Source: Acinetobacter brisouii CIP 110357
GTDB lineage: Bacteria > Pseudomonadota > Gammaproteobacteria > Pseudomonadales > Moraxellaceae
Assembly (NCBI RefSeq): GCF_000488275.1
Contig: NZ_KI530762.1
Span: forward strand, 1,020,800-1,084,799
Direction: 5' to 3'
DNA: 64,000 bases
The position numbers were made by a program, and so were the translations under genes. Shown here piece by piece: positions 34,183 through 41,162 of the stretch. Positions within the stretch are counted from its first letter, which is position 1; each line of letters opens with the position of its first letter. The notes beneath the pieces were generated by a model. That model was not told the origin of the DNA. It did not search any database and was given only the letters and a program-made list of their open reading frames with translations.

Positions 34183-34607
34183 AGGCAAATACGTTTGTAA
34201 AAAAATACGGCTGGAGTGAAGCGCAGGAGGTTGTGAAAAATGCACACTGGGACAACGCCTATAGCGATGGATCCTACTACTCGCATGTAGATTCGGAACA
34301 CGATGTTTTGCTGAGTGATCTAAAACGCCTGGTTCAGTCGCATGAGATCATCGAAAAAGGTCAGGGTCTGGATGCTTGCAAAGACGTATTTTTATCTGTG
34401 GACAGTGACGAATCTGAATACATAAACCGATTAGGGGTTGAATACAAAAAATCATCTGGAGACCCAGACGATAAGGCTTTGATGCTTTGTGACGATGGGG
34501 CGTGGATTGATAGCTCGTATTTAAATTACCAACTGGACAGCGCTTACGGTTTTATCAATCTGAAACAACTCAAACAAGCCATCGCTGATGAGGAGTCCTG
34601 CTTATGA
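34179..34607 (+). CDS. Phage-type protein of unknown function
   Basis: 142 aa, acidic. Starts MKANTFVKKYGWSEAQEVVK and has a repeated acidic pattern (SDESEY, DPDDKAL). Similar-looking proteins of Acinetobacter prophages occupy the end of the replication operon. It overlaps the initiator gene and the 34-aa gene by 4 bp each. Function unknown. Confidence 0.55.
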   Translation: MKANTFVKKYGWSEAQEVVKNAHWDNAYSDGSYYSHVDSEHDVLLSDLKRLVQSHEIIEKGQGLDACKDVFLSVDSDESEYINRLGVEYKKSSGDPDDKALMLCDDGAWIDSSYLNYQLDSAYGFINLKQLKQAIADEESCL

Positions 34608-34708
34608 CTCCGCGCGATTTTCTCATTTGTATGATTATTCTGATCATTTTTTGTTTGATTACAGGGGCATCAAGTTACAGCACAAATCATGCGTTGGGGT
34701 TTTTATGA
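34604..34708 (+). CDS. 34-aa single-pass membrane peptide (copy 2)
   Basis: MTPRDFLICMIILIIFCLIT, then a tail ending YSTNHALGFL. Same length, start and tail as the peptide at 3603-3707, and the same 4-base overlap with the upstream gene. DNA divergence is mostly at third positions and in the hydrophobic core, which argues for selection on the protein. Confidence 0.65.
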   Translation: MTPRDFLICMIILIIFCLITGASSYSTNHALGFL

Positions 34709-34861
34709 TGGGTCACAAAATCTTGATCGGGGTCGATACTCGAAGCATGCACAGCAGAATATCGAGCAATGGCAGAAAAAGCTGATGGACACGCAATTGA
34801 TGCGGAGCGATTGAGTCAGGCATGGGATGCGGTTGTCAGTGAGGTAAAGCCTTCAGATTGA
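34705..34861 (+). pseudogene. Remnant of a small phage gene, frameshifted
   Basis: The ATGATGGGTCAC start at 34705 runs in one frame for about 25 codons, but the conserved-looking part, EACTAEYRAMAEKADGHAID then AERLSQAWDAVVSEV, is in another frame up to TGA 34859-34861. Partial copies of the same coding segment are found at 35453-35515 and about 43766-43850. Confidence 0.5.
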
Positions 34862-35023
34862 GGACTTTAAAAGGCTTGTAAAATGAATTTCTTACGACTT
34901 TTATGGGAGCATAGTATTTTTGAACATAAAATGATAATTAATTATCACTTTATTTCAAATAATTAAATTAAATCACATTTTCCTGTGTATTATTAAGAAA
35001 TATATAAATTTGAGGGAGCATTT

Positions 35024-35425
35024 GTGGGCAAGCATATAAAAGGATTCAGCTTAGTTGAAATGCTAATAATTGTAGCAATTATCAGCATCTTAGCTAGCTT
35101 CGCTGTTTTAACTTATCAAATATATGTAGCAAAAGCAGAAGTGGCAGATGCATTAATAGAAGCCGATGGATTAAGGCCAATCGTTACCTTGAATATAGCA
35201 AGTAATAATAGCTGTGGAGATGAGTCATCCGTTGGAACATATGGTACGGCTGTAGTTTCTGGAACAGCACCTAATTGCATTATTACCTATACATTTAACC
35301 AAACAAAGGCTATATCAGCTCTGAAGTTAAAAGTTATAGGGTTTAATGTTGGATTAAACGGGTCATTCACAATTAATGCGGATACCACAGTAGATAGTTT
35401 GTACTTGCCGAGTTCATTTCAATAA
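35024..35425 (+). CDS. Type IV pilin-like protein carried by element 2
   Basis: 133 aa, GTG start behind GAGGGAG. Prepilin leader ends HIKG, followed by FSLVEMLIIVAIISILASFA: cleavage after Gly, Phe at +1 and Glu at +5, as in type IVa pilins. The globular part has a Cys pair (about residues 66 and 87) typical of a small pilin D-region loop. PilD of the host would process it. About half the residues match the second pilin at 44006. It is an unusual cargo, flanked by two partial copies of the gene described at 34705. Confidence 0.85.
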   Translation: MGKHIKGFSLVEMLIIVAIISILASFAVLTYQIYVAKAEVADALIEADGLRPIVTLNIASNNSCGDESSVGTYGTAVVSGTAPNCIITYTFNQTKAISALKLKVIGFNVGLNGSFTINADTTVDSLYLPSSFQ

Positions 35426-35452
35426 ATTGTTATAGGTATTTACGATGCATAG

Positions 35453-35515
35453 TATGCAATTGATGCGGAACAATTGAGCCAGGCATGGGCGGTTGTCGAA
35501 GAAACAAAAAAATAA
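35453..35515 (+). pseudogene. Second partial copy of the 34.7-kb gene 3' end
   Basis: Encodes YAIDAEQLSQAWAVVEETKK and a stop, matching HAIDAERLSQAWDAVVSEVK at 34.80-34.86 kb. There is no start codon in frame. With the first copy it brackets the pilin gene. Confidence 0.5.
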
Positions 35516-35606
35516 AATAATATTTGACAGTTTTTCTAAATAATTTATATACTTATCTTGTAGTAAATTATTTTTTTTAACGCACGCTGTAGTTTTTTCG
35601 TTTTAT

Positions 35607-35636
35607 AGCCATGTGAACCTTCACATGGCTTTTTTT
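35607..35636 (+). terminator. Strong terminator behind the pilin segment
   Basis: 11-bp arms AGCCATGTGAA (35607-35617) and TTCACATGGCT (35620-35630) with a 2-base gap, then T6. The near-perfect dyad may act in both directions. Confidence 0.75.
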
Positions 35637-35768
35637 ATGTTTAAAGTGTTGGTCAGCCATCGTTTGGAGTAAAGTACTCTAGTCAAGATCATTTTATTTA
35701 CATATATTATTTATTGTGAAAAAATACCAAAAGATAAAATATAAAAACTTTTAATTTTAGGGGAATAC

Positions 35769-36416
35769 ATGGCATTTAAACCAAGAAAAAACCAAAATAA
35801 TAACTCTGGAGCAGCGGCCATCATTGGTATAGTTGTTACAGTTGTTTTAGCTTATAACATTTCGGGATACATAAAAAATAGACATAGTAATACATTAAAC
35901 TCGGGATCAAATATTTCTGGGCAAACTAACCCTGAAACCAATAATGATTTATCTAAAATACAAAGTCTCGATCAACAAAGACAATTGCAAGAAAAAAATA
36001 ATGCTGTGCCCTTTGAAAAGAAAGTGATGTATTTCTTTAGCAATCAAGAGCCTGCGGTTGGAAAAATTACATTTGAAGCTGAAAATTATGATGTGGTTTT
36101 TACCGTTAGAGATAAAGCTACCAACAAAATTGCTGCGGTGATTCAGTTGCCACAAAACAGGACAGCGGAGCTGAATGTTCCCTTAGGCGATTATTCAGTG
36201 AATTATGCGCTTCCAAATGGTGGAACATGGCAGGGTTTAGAGAACCTTTGGGGGACTTTCACTAGCTTCCATGATTCAAATCAAGATTTTTTGATTTCGA
36301 GAGAAAATACTGTGAATGGATATGTTATTCATAATAGTGGTATTAAATGTTGTCATCAAACTGTTGTAGCCAGCAATAGACATATTAGTAAATCTGAGTT
36401 TCTTGGCGGATCATAA
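35769..36416 (+). CDS. Membrane-anchored extracytoplasmic protein, unknown function
   Basis: 215 aa. Basic N-terminus, one transmembrane segment (AAAIIGIVVTVVLAYNISGYI, about residues 16-36), an Asn/Ser linker, then a beta-rich domain of about 130 residues with a Cys pair (GIKCCHQ). The orientation puts the domain in the periplasm. Preceded by AGGGGAATAC. No family recognised; single-gene cargo between terminators. Confidence 0.6.
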   Translation: MAFKPRKNQNNNSGAAAIIGIVVTVVLAYNISGYIKNRHSNTLNSGSNISGQTNPETNNDLSKIQSLDQQRQLQEKNNAVPFEKKVMYFFSNQEPAVGKITFEAENYDVVFTVRDKATNKIAAVIQLPQNRTAELNVPLGDYSVNYALPNGGTWQGLENLWGTFTSFHDSNQDFLISRENTVNGYVIHNSGIKCCHQTVVASNRHISKSEFLGGS

Positions 36417-36451
36417 TGATTTGTTGGGTGAGTATTGGGCATAAATCAAAG

Positions 36452-36471
36452 AGCATCTAATGATGCTTTTT
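36452..36471 (+). terminator. Short terminator after the membrane-anchored gene
   Basis: Arms AGCATC (36452-36457) and GATGCT (36462-36467) with loop TAAT, followed by a short T run. Confidence 0.5.
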
Positions 36472-36501
36472 CTGTCTCAAATCATGTTGTAAAAAGGACA
36501 T

Positions 36502-36562
36502 TTGGTTGACAAACTCCATTTTTAGTCCTAAAAGTTGGTTGACAAACTTAAGAATCAGTCCT
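36502..36562 (+). repeat. Two direct repeats of 33-bp period upstream of a membrane protein gene
   Basis: TTGGTTGACAAACT starts at 36502 and 36535, and both copies end in AGTCCTAAA. Each contains TTGACA. They sit within 95 bases of the next ATG, so they are candidate regulator sites or tandem -35 elements. Confidence 0.5.
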
Positions 36563-36593
36563 AAATCGACTTTAAACTTATAAAGATAGAAAT

Positions 36594-37259
36594 ATGCTAG
36601 AAATTTTGTTAAAAATTATTGGTGCAATTGCAGCTCTATTCTTACCAATAATACTTGCTTATTTAAATAATAAATTAGCACATTTAAAGAATGGTCGGGA
36701 AAGCCGAGCTGAGCTTTTAAAGCTAGCTGAAGACCTTGATTTTGATAGTAAAGATTTAAATAAAAAAACGATTTTGTATAAAGATAGGTTGGCAAAGTCA
36801 CTATTCAACAATGATTATTTGACTTATGAAGAAGCTAGATTTTTTTCTCAATATGAAAATGCGGATTTTTGGGTTAAAGAATATGCAGAAATTAGAGGTC
36901 TACTGAAAAGAGAAAGAGATACATTAGGAGCAATTACAGAAATCACTCCTAAATATACAAAGAAAAGAGTTTGGCTATGTATTGTAGGATATTTCATCTT
37001 TGCATTTATTGGAATAATACCCTTTGTAATGATGAATAAATATATTAGTTGGATAGTCAGTTATTATGAAAGAGGCATGCTTGTAAGTATATTTCTTTTG
37101 GTTATGTGGCCTATAATTTTTTTATCAATAGGTTACCTTTTTTTGAGATATTCTGAACGCTGTGCAACATGCAGGATATTTTTACATGATTTTAAGAAAG
37201 ATGCTTTTAAATCTCCAATACTAATTGAGCCTCCTGAAAATCCTCAAGTTACAGAATAG
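36594..37259 (+). CDS. Membrane protein of unknown function
   Basis: 221 aa. One N-terminal transmembrane segment (LLKIIGAIAALFLPIILAYL), about 90 charged cytoplasmic residues, then two more (VWLCIVGYFIFAFIGIIPFV and GMLVSIFLLVMWPIIFLSIG). A CATCR motif follows. No enzymatic domain seen. The AT-rich coding sequence differs from the replication genes of the element, suggesting separate acquisition. Confidence 0.6.
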   Translation: MLEILLKIIGAIAALFLPIILAYLNNKLAHLKNGRESRAELLKLAEDLDFDSKDLNKKTILYKDRLAKSLFNNDYLTYEEARFFSQYENADFWVKEYAEIRGLLKRERDTLGAITEITPKYTKKRVWLCIVGYFIFAFIGIIPFVMMNKYISWIVSYYERGMLVSIFLLVMWPIIFLSIGYLFLRYSERCATCRIFLHDFKKDAFKSPILIEPPENPQVTE

Positions 37260-37445
37260 TATATATCTATAGTTTTTTATTTCTCTAATAATCTTAATTT
37301 CTTTAATTTAGATTTAATTGAAAATAAATTTTTACCATATTTAAATTACATCAATAAATATAACATTTATTCTAAAATTCCACCCCACACTTGACTCAAG
37401 TTGGGGTATATTTATAGAAGTTTTTGGGTTGAGGTAGGGTAGCCT

Positions 37446-38548
37446 GTGTACAGTAAAAATAATATTTTGCTTCCAACTAAATCAGCATATTCATTAGAAG
37501 AAGCTTGTAAAGAATTGAACTTATTTTTCAATAGAGATGATATAGATATTGAATATGTATTGGATCTAGTTCATCAAGGACATATCTGGTTGCATGCAAA
37601 ATTTAGTAAGGATAATGATCTTTTTGCTCTTCCTATCGAGTGGGAATTAGATCAAAAATTTGATAATAAAGATGAACAGGCAATAGCGGAAATAATTTTT
37701 TTTAATAAAATGCTTACCTATCAAAACATTTATAATGGAATGGGGGATTATGATTTATTTTTAAAATTAAGTATTAATTCAGCTTTTGATTTTTTAAACA
37801 ATAAAAATTTTACCACTCCAATAATAGTTGATATTTATGACCCATGTGAACGTTTTTATCTTTTTGAAAACTATTTAAAACCAGATTCTTCACATAATAT
37901 AGAGTTAAAAGTAATTCCAGAAAATTTTAATAGAAATGATTTTTTGAATACAGTTCTTATAAACCATTCAACAAGAGAATATATTAAAAAAATTCTTGGC
38001 TTGAAGTTTACGATGAAATTTTTGATGGAACTGAATTTGCTAATAGATACTATGAATTTCCAGAAGTTTTAGAAGTTACTGAAATACAAAATCAGCATGC
38101 TATAGATAGAATTGAGAAGTTTAAGTGGAAGGAAGAATGGGTTGAGTATTACTGGTATGGTGATAAAGAACTAGAAGATTTTCAAATAAAATATAAAATA
38201 GAGGATATCTATATTTTAAAAGATGATATAGATTTTTTAAAAAGAGGTGAAAGTAGAAAAATTAGAGAAAGAAGTGATTATATATCACCACACATCAGAA
38301 AAGTGGAAAAACAATCAGATTTAAAGCTAGCTTATGCTAGTAAAAATAGTATTTCTACTAAGTCAATAAACAAGATTATTTATGCTTTAGCTAGTATGGC
38401 AAATATTGATATCTCACAACCTCAAGCTGCATTTGCTCAACTACAGCTTTATTGCGAAAGAAACAACTTAGAGTTGCCTAATAAGGATACATGCGGTAAA
38501 GCATTCAAGGATGCTAAATACTATTTTGATAATTTTAATTCTAAATAG
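37446..38548 (+). pseudogene. Unknown cargo gene broken by a one-base frameshift
   Basis: The first part (37446-38072) encodes 208 aa starting MYSKNNILLPTKSAYSLEEA; the real continuation is in another frame, from the A7 run at 37986-37992 to TAA 38546-38548 (EVYDEIFDGTEFANRYYEFP onwards, ending AKYYFDNFNSK). Adding one A to the run joins them as ...EYIKKNSWLEVYDEI... in one protein of about 367 aa. Start codon is GTG at 37446. Acidic, AT-rich, no domain recognised. The C-terminal 80 residues look like a compact helical domain. Confidence 0.65.
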
Positions 38549-38588
38549 ACTCTAAATAGAACAAATCTAGATGAACTTTAATGATACT

Positions 38589-38617
38589 AGCCTCATCCCC
38601 ACGACGAGGCTTTTTTT
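38589..38617. terminator. Terminator between convergent genes
   Basis: Arms AGCCTC (38589-38594) and GAGGCT (38606-38611) followed by T7. It separates the cargo gene from the minus-strand ribbon-helix-helix gene. Confidence 0.65.
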
Positions 38618-38655
38618 ATGGATATTAAATTTTTAACTAATAAGTCAGTGGTGAC

Positions 38656-38970
38656 TTACTTTTCTGGATTTTTTTTAGGTTCATCGTCCAGTAATAAATT
38701 TGCGGATTTTACAATTGTTCGATTAATCAATTGGTTATCCAGACCTTGTTCTTTAAGAACCCGCATTAAATTCAGCAGAAATTTCTCAGATATAAGTTCG
38801 TATACTTCATCAGTACTTTCATTTCTATTTGATAGAAAACTTTCCTCTAGTCTAGAAACCATTTCAGCGCTTTGTGAACGATTGTTTTCTTCGGCAGCTT
38901 TTTCAATTTTCTCTTTTAATTCAGGAGGAACGCGTAATCGAACAATAGTGTGATCGGCTTGGTTACTCAT
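38656..38970 (-). CDS. Arc/Mnt-type ribbon-helix-helix repressor
   Basis: 104 aa from ATG 38970, behind GAGGTC. The N-terminal ADHTIVRLRVPPELKEKIEK, followed by AAEENNRSQSAEMVSRLEES, is a classical Arc-type fold (about residues 4-50): one DNA-contacting strand and two helices. The C-terminal extension may be a tetramerisation helix as in Mnt. It is divergent from a second ribbon-helix-helix gene, with three identical dyads between them. Confidence 0.8.
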   Translation of the reverse strand: MSNQADHTIVRLRVPPELKEKIEKAAEENNRSQSAEMVSRLEESFLSNRNESTDEVYELISEKFLLNLMRVLKEQGLDNQLINRTIVKSANLLLDDEPKKNPEK

Positions 38971-38984
38971 AAATGACCTCGAAA

Positions 38985-39070
38985 GCCACAAAATGTGGCA
39001 AATATTTTAGTTTACGTATTTACATTACCACAAAGTGTGGCTATATTAATTAAAAGCCACAAATTGTGGC
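38985..39070. promoter_or_regulatory. Three dyad operators between the two ribbon-helix-helix genes
   Basis: GCCACA-AAA-TGTGGC (38985-38999), ACCACA-AAG-TGTGGC (39027-39041) and GCCACA-AAT-TGTGGC (39056-39070). Centre spacings are 42 and 29 bp. Arc-family dimers bind pairs of short half-sites, so these are likely binding sites of one or both flanking repressors. Confidence 0.75.
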
Positions 39071-39083
39071 ATTTGGAGAAAGC

Positions 39084-39239
39084 ATGAAACCTAAAGAATT
39101 TGTATATGTAAAAGTTCGCTTGGAACTTGATTCACATAAGCAACTGAAAGCTAAAGGTGAGCGTGAAGAACGTTCAATGAACTTTTTAATTAACAAGGCA
39201 GTCAAATTATTGATCGCTCAAGAAGGAGTTAAAGTATGA
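39084..39239 (+). CDS. 51-aa Arc-like ribbon-helix-helix protein
   Basis: MKPKEFVYVKVRLELDSHKQ, then LKAKGEREERSMNFLINKAV and a short end. The size and pattern are those of Arc: a strand, then two helices with the SMN turn. It starts 13 bases after the third dyad, behind TTGGAGAA. Its stop overlaps the antirepressor ATG (ATGA), so it is co-translated with it, as arc is co-transcribed with ant in P22. Confidence 0.75.
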   Translation: MKPKEFVYVKVRLELDSHKQLKAKGEREERSMNFLINKAVKLLIAQEGVKV

Positions 39240-39961
39240 ATGCAATTGTTCCATTACAAACTCAAACCATGACAAGTTTAGAAATTGCTGAACTTGTAGA
39301 AAAACGCCATGACAATGTTAAGCGTACTATTGAAAGCCTTGTAAATACTGGTGTAATTGTCCAACCTCAAATTGAGGATGAACAATCTAAAGATACTATG
39401 GGGCGTATTCGTACAACTCAAGTTTGTAAATTTTCAGGCGAACAAGGCAAACGAGACAGCATCATCGTAGTCGCTCAACTTTGCCCAGAGTTTACCGCTC
39501 GTTTGGTAGATCGTTGGCAAGAACTAGAAGCCCAAGTTTCAAAACCTGTTGACCCCATGCAGGCACTCTCTGACCCAAATATTTTACGTGGGCTACTACT
39601 TGGCTACTCTGAAAAAATGGTTGAACTGGAGCAGAAAGTTGAAGTCATGCAACCAACCATTGATGCTTTTGATCGAATTGCGACTGCGGATGGTAGTTTA
39701 TGTTTAACGGATGCAGCCAAAGCCTTACAAATGCGTCCTAAAGATTTTATTTCTTTCCTATCTCAAAAGCAGTGGATCTACAAGCGAACAGGTTCAGCTC
39801 ACTACGTCGGTTATCAAGACAAAGTACAGTCAGGCTTTTTAGAACATAAAGTGACAGAAGTAACGCGTGGTGATGGTTCAAACAAAATCACAGAGCAGGT
39901 GAGGGTCACTCCAAAAGGCTTAACTAGACTTTCCAAACTATTAGGTAACGACCATGTTTAA
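39236..39961 (+). CDS. Antirepressor: Rha domain fused to Ant/KilAC-type domain
   Basis: 241 aa. N-terminal Rha-like domain (about residues 10-100): MTSLEIAELVEKRHDNVKRT and a later EFTARLVDRWQELE. C-terminal Ant/KilAC domain (about 135-238): FDRIATADGSLCLTDAAKAL, QMRPKDFISFLSQKQWIYKR and RVTPKGLTRLSKLL. Such proteins bind phage repressors and cause induction. Expression is presumably kept off by the Arc/Mnt-like proteins. The target could be the element's LexA-type repressor or that of prophage 1. Confidence 0.8.
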   Translation: MNAIVPLQTQTMTSLEIAELVEKRHDNVKRTIESLVNTGVIVQPQIEDEQSKDTMGRIRTTQVCKFSGEQGKRDSIIVVAQLCPEFTARLVDRWQELEAQVSKPVDPMQALSDPNILRGLLLGYSEKMVELEQKVEVMQPTIDAFDRIATADGSLCLTDAAKALQMRPKDFISFLSQKQWIYKRTGSAHYVGYQDKVQSGFLEHKVTEVTRGDGSNKITEQVRVTPKGLTRLSKLLGNDHV

Positions 39962-39972
39962 TTTAGGCAATA

Positions 39973-40010
39973 AAAAAGCCCTCATGAATCTTGGCGGAAT
40001 CAAGGGCTTT
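39973..40010. terminator. Hairpin behind the antirepressor gene
   Basis: Arms AAAGCCCT and AGGGCTTT around an 18-base loop; the longer T run is on the minus strand (A6 on the + strand at the left). It may work in both directions or attenuate the rightward transcript. Confidence 0.45.
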
Positions 40011-40038
40011 CAGTTGTCAACATTCAGGAATATCAACT

Positions 40039-40335
40039 ATGAACAGTATGGTACAACCGAAAGAACAAGTCAAATCCTACGATGCCAGTGATGTATCCGA
40101 AGGCTACGCCTTGGCATATGAGCAAGTAGCAGATCTATCCGTCATGATTAATGCAATCCGTAATAATCATGAAAAAACGGCTGAGTATGTAAAGAAGGTC
40201 TACAACGTACCAGATACAGTCTTTAGCGATATGAAAAGACTCTTTGCAATTGTAGAAGGTCTTATTTCGGATAATCTGGAATTTTCAAAATCACAAGAAG
40301 ATGCTTACCAAAATGAATATGATTTAAATTCATAA
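40039..40335 (+). CDS. Small acidic protein of unknown function
   Basis: 98 aa from ATG 40039 behind AGGA. Helical, acidic sequence (YALAYEQVADLSVMINAIRN, KRLFAIVEGLISDNLEFSKS). No domain recognised. It follows the antirepressor after about 80 bases and a hairpin. In other prophages small acidic genes here are immunity or toxin partners, but nothing decides this. Confidence 0.5.
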   Translation: MNSMVQPKEQVKSYDASDVSEGYALAYEQVADLSVMINAIRNNHEKTAEYVKKVYNVPDTVFSDMKRLFAIVEGLISDNLEFSKSQEDAYQNEYDLNS

Positions 40336-40378
40336 AATAAAAGCTAAACTGGTTTAATGCGCCTGCATAAATGTTAGC

Positions 40379-40409
40379 TTGTTGACAAATGTCAACAACA
40401 GCATATAAT
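40379..40409 (+). promoter_or_regulatory. Promoter with 9-2-9 palindrome before the HicA-like gene
   Basis: TTGACA (40382-40387), 16-base spacer, TATAAT (40404-40409). A perfect dyad, TTGTTGACA-AA-TGTCAACAA (40379-40398), covers the -35 box. This suits autorepression of a toxin-antitoxin pair by its DNA-binding partner. Confidence 0.75.
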
Positions 40410-40433
40410 TTAACAATAGTAAAAGGATTAAAG

Positions 40434-40661
40434 ATGAAAAGACATCCTGATAAGCATATTCGAGAAGCCATCGAATACGCGATAGATAACGGTTGGGATG
40501 TTGTAGATACAGGCAAATCAGGGCATGCATTCTGTCGCTTAAAATGCGTGCTCGGGCATGCCGAACATCAAATGAGTGTCTGGAGCACACCAAAAGACCC
40601 AGAAACTCATGCAAAACAGATCCTTCGTAAAGTTAAACAATGCAACGGAGATGAACTATGA
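40434..40661 (+). CDS. HicA-like toxin candidate
   Basis: 75 aa. The sequence REAIEYAIDNGWDVVDTGKS followed by GHAFCRLKC follows the HicA double-stranded RNA-binding-like fold, where GW and the G-S-H-x-F motif with its catalytic His are conserved. The C-terminus is a basic helix (AKQILRKVKQCNG). HicA proteins are mRNA interferases. It overlaps the next gene by 4 bp. An extended ORF from 40389 would run through the promoter, so ATG 40434 is used. Confidence 0.6.
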   Translation: MKRHPDKHIREAIEYAIDNGWDVVDTGKSGHAFCRLKCVLGHAEHQMSVWSTPKDPETHAKQILRKVKQCNGDEL

Positions 40662-41107
40662 ATACATATCACTTCACCGTAGTGGTACGTGATGCACGTT
40701 CAGACCTAGCAGATCTCGAAGACCAGTTTTTTGAAGCAGGCTGTGACGATGCATTGCTCTGTAGCTATAACGACACCATCTACCTAGAGTTTGATCGTGA
40801 AGCACCGAGCGCAGCACAAGCGATTACATCGGCTTTAGACAATATTCGCTCACTTGGCTTTTCAGATTTGATTGTAGAGGAACAAGGCTTTTCTACACTC
40901 TCTGAAATGGCAGAACGGGCAGGCATGAGCCGACAGGCACTTTCGCTATATGCTCAAAACAAACGTGGTGATGGAAACTTTCCAAGACCGATGTATGGAC
41001 TGGCATCGAAGTCGGCTATGTACTCTTGGCCAGAGGTCGCAACCTGGTTATTTAAACAAGGAAAATTAGACAAAACACATTATGAAGTGGCGAGCACAGC
41101 CTCTTAA
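40658..41107 (+). CDS. HTH partner of the HicA-like protein, antitoxin candidate
   Basis: 149 aa. The N-terminal half (NTYHFTVVVRDARSDLADLE ... IYLEFDREAPSAAQAITSAL) has an alpha/beta pattern similar to HicB-like domains. The C-terminal half carries an HTH at about residues 82-105 (TLSEMAERAGMSRQALSLYA) and ends in WPEVATWLFKQGKL, as in phage AlpA/MerR-like regulators. Together these fit an antitoxin that binds the palindrome at 40379. Confidence 0.6.
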   Translation: MNTYHFTVVVRDARSDLADLEDQFFEAGCDDALLCSYNDTIYLEFDREAPSAAQAITSALDNIRSLGFSDLIVEEQGFSTLSEMAERAGMSRQALSLYAQNKRGDGNFPRPMYGLASKSAMYSWPEVATWLFKQGKLDKTHYEVASTAS

Positions 41108-41130
41108 TTTCGTGCTATTTCAGATGTAAA

Positions 41131-41157
41131 AAGAGACTCTTTCGGGAGTCTTTTTTT
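41131..41157 (+). terminator. Terminator of the HicA-like operon
   Basis: AGACTC (41134-41139) and GAGTCT (41146-41151) with loop TTTCGG, followed by a T run. Confidence 0.65.
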
Positions 41158-41162
41158 ATAAA

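Noticed and set aside
34588-34785. 65-aa plus-strand ORF
   Set aside because: It overlaps the conserved 34-aa peptide in another frame and starts inside the previous gene; only its end corresponds to the remnant start at 34705.
38618-38953. 111-aa plus-strand ORF
   Set aside because: It is antisense to the ribbon-helix-helix gene, which has a clear family match and ribosome site.
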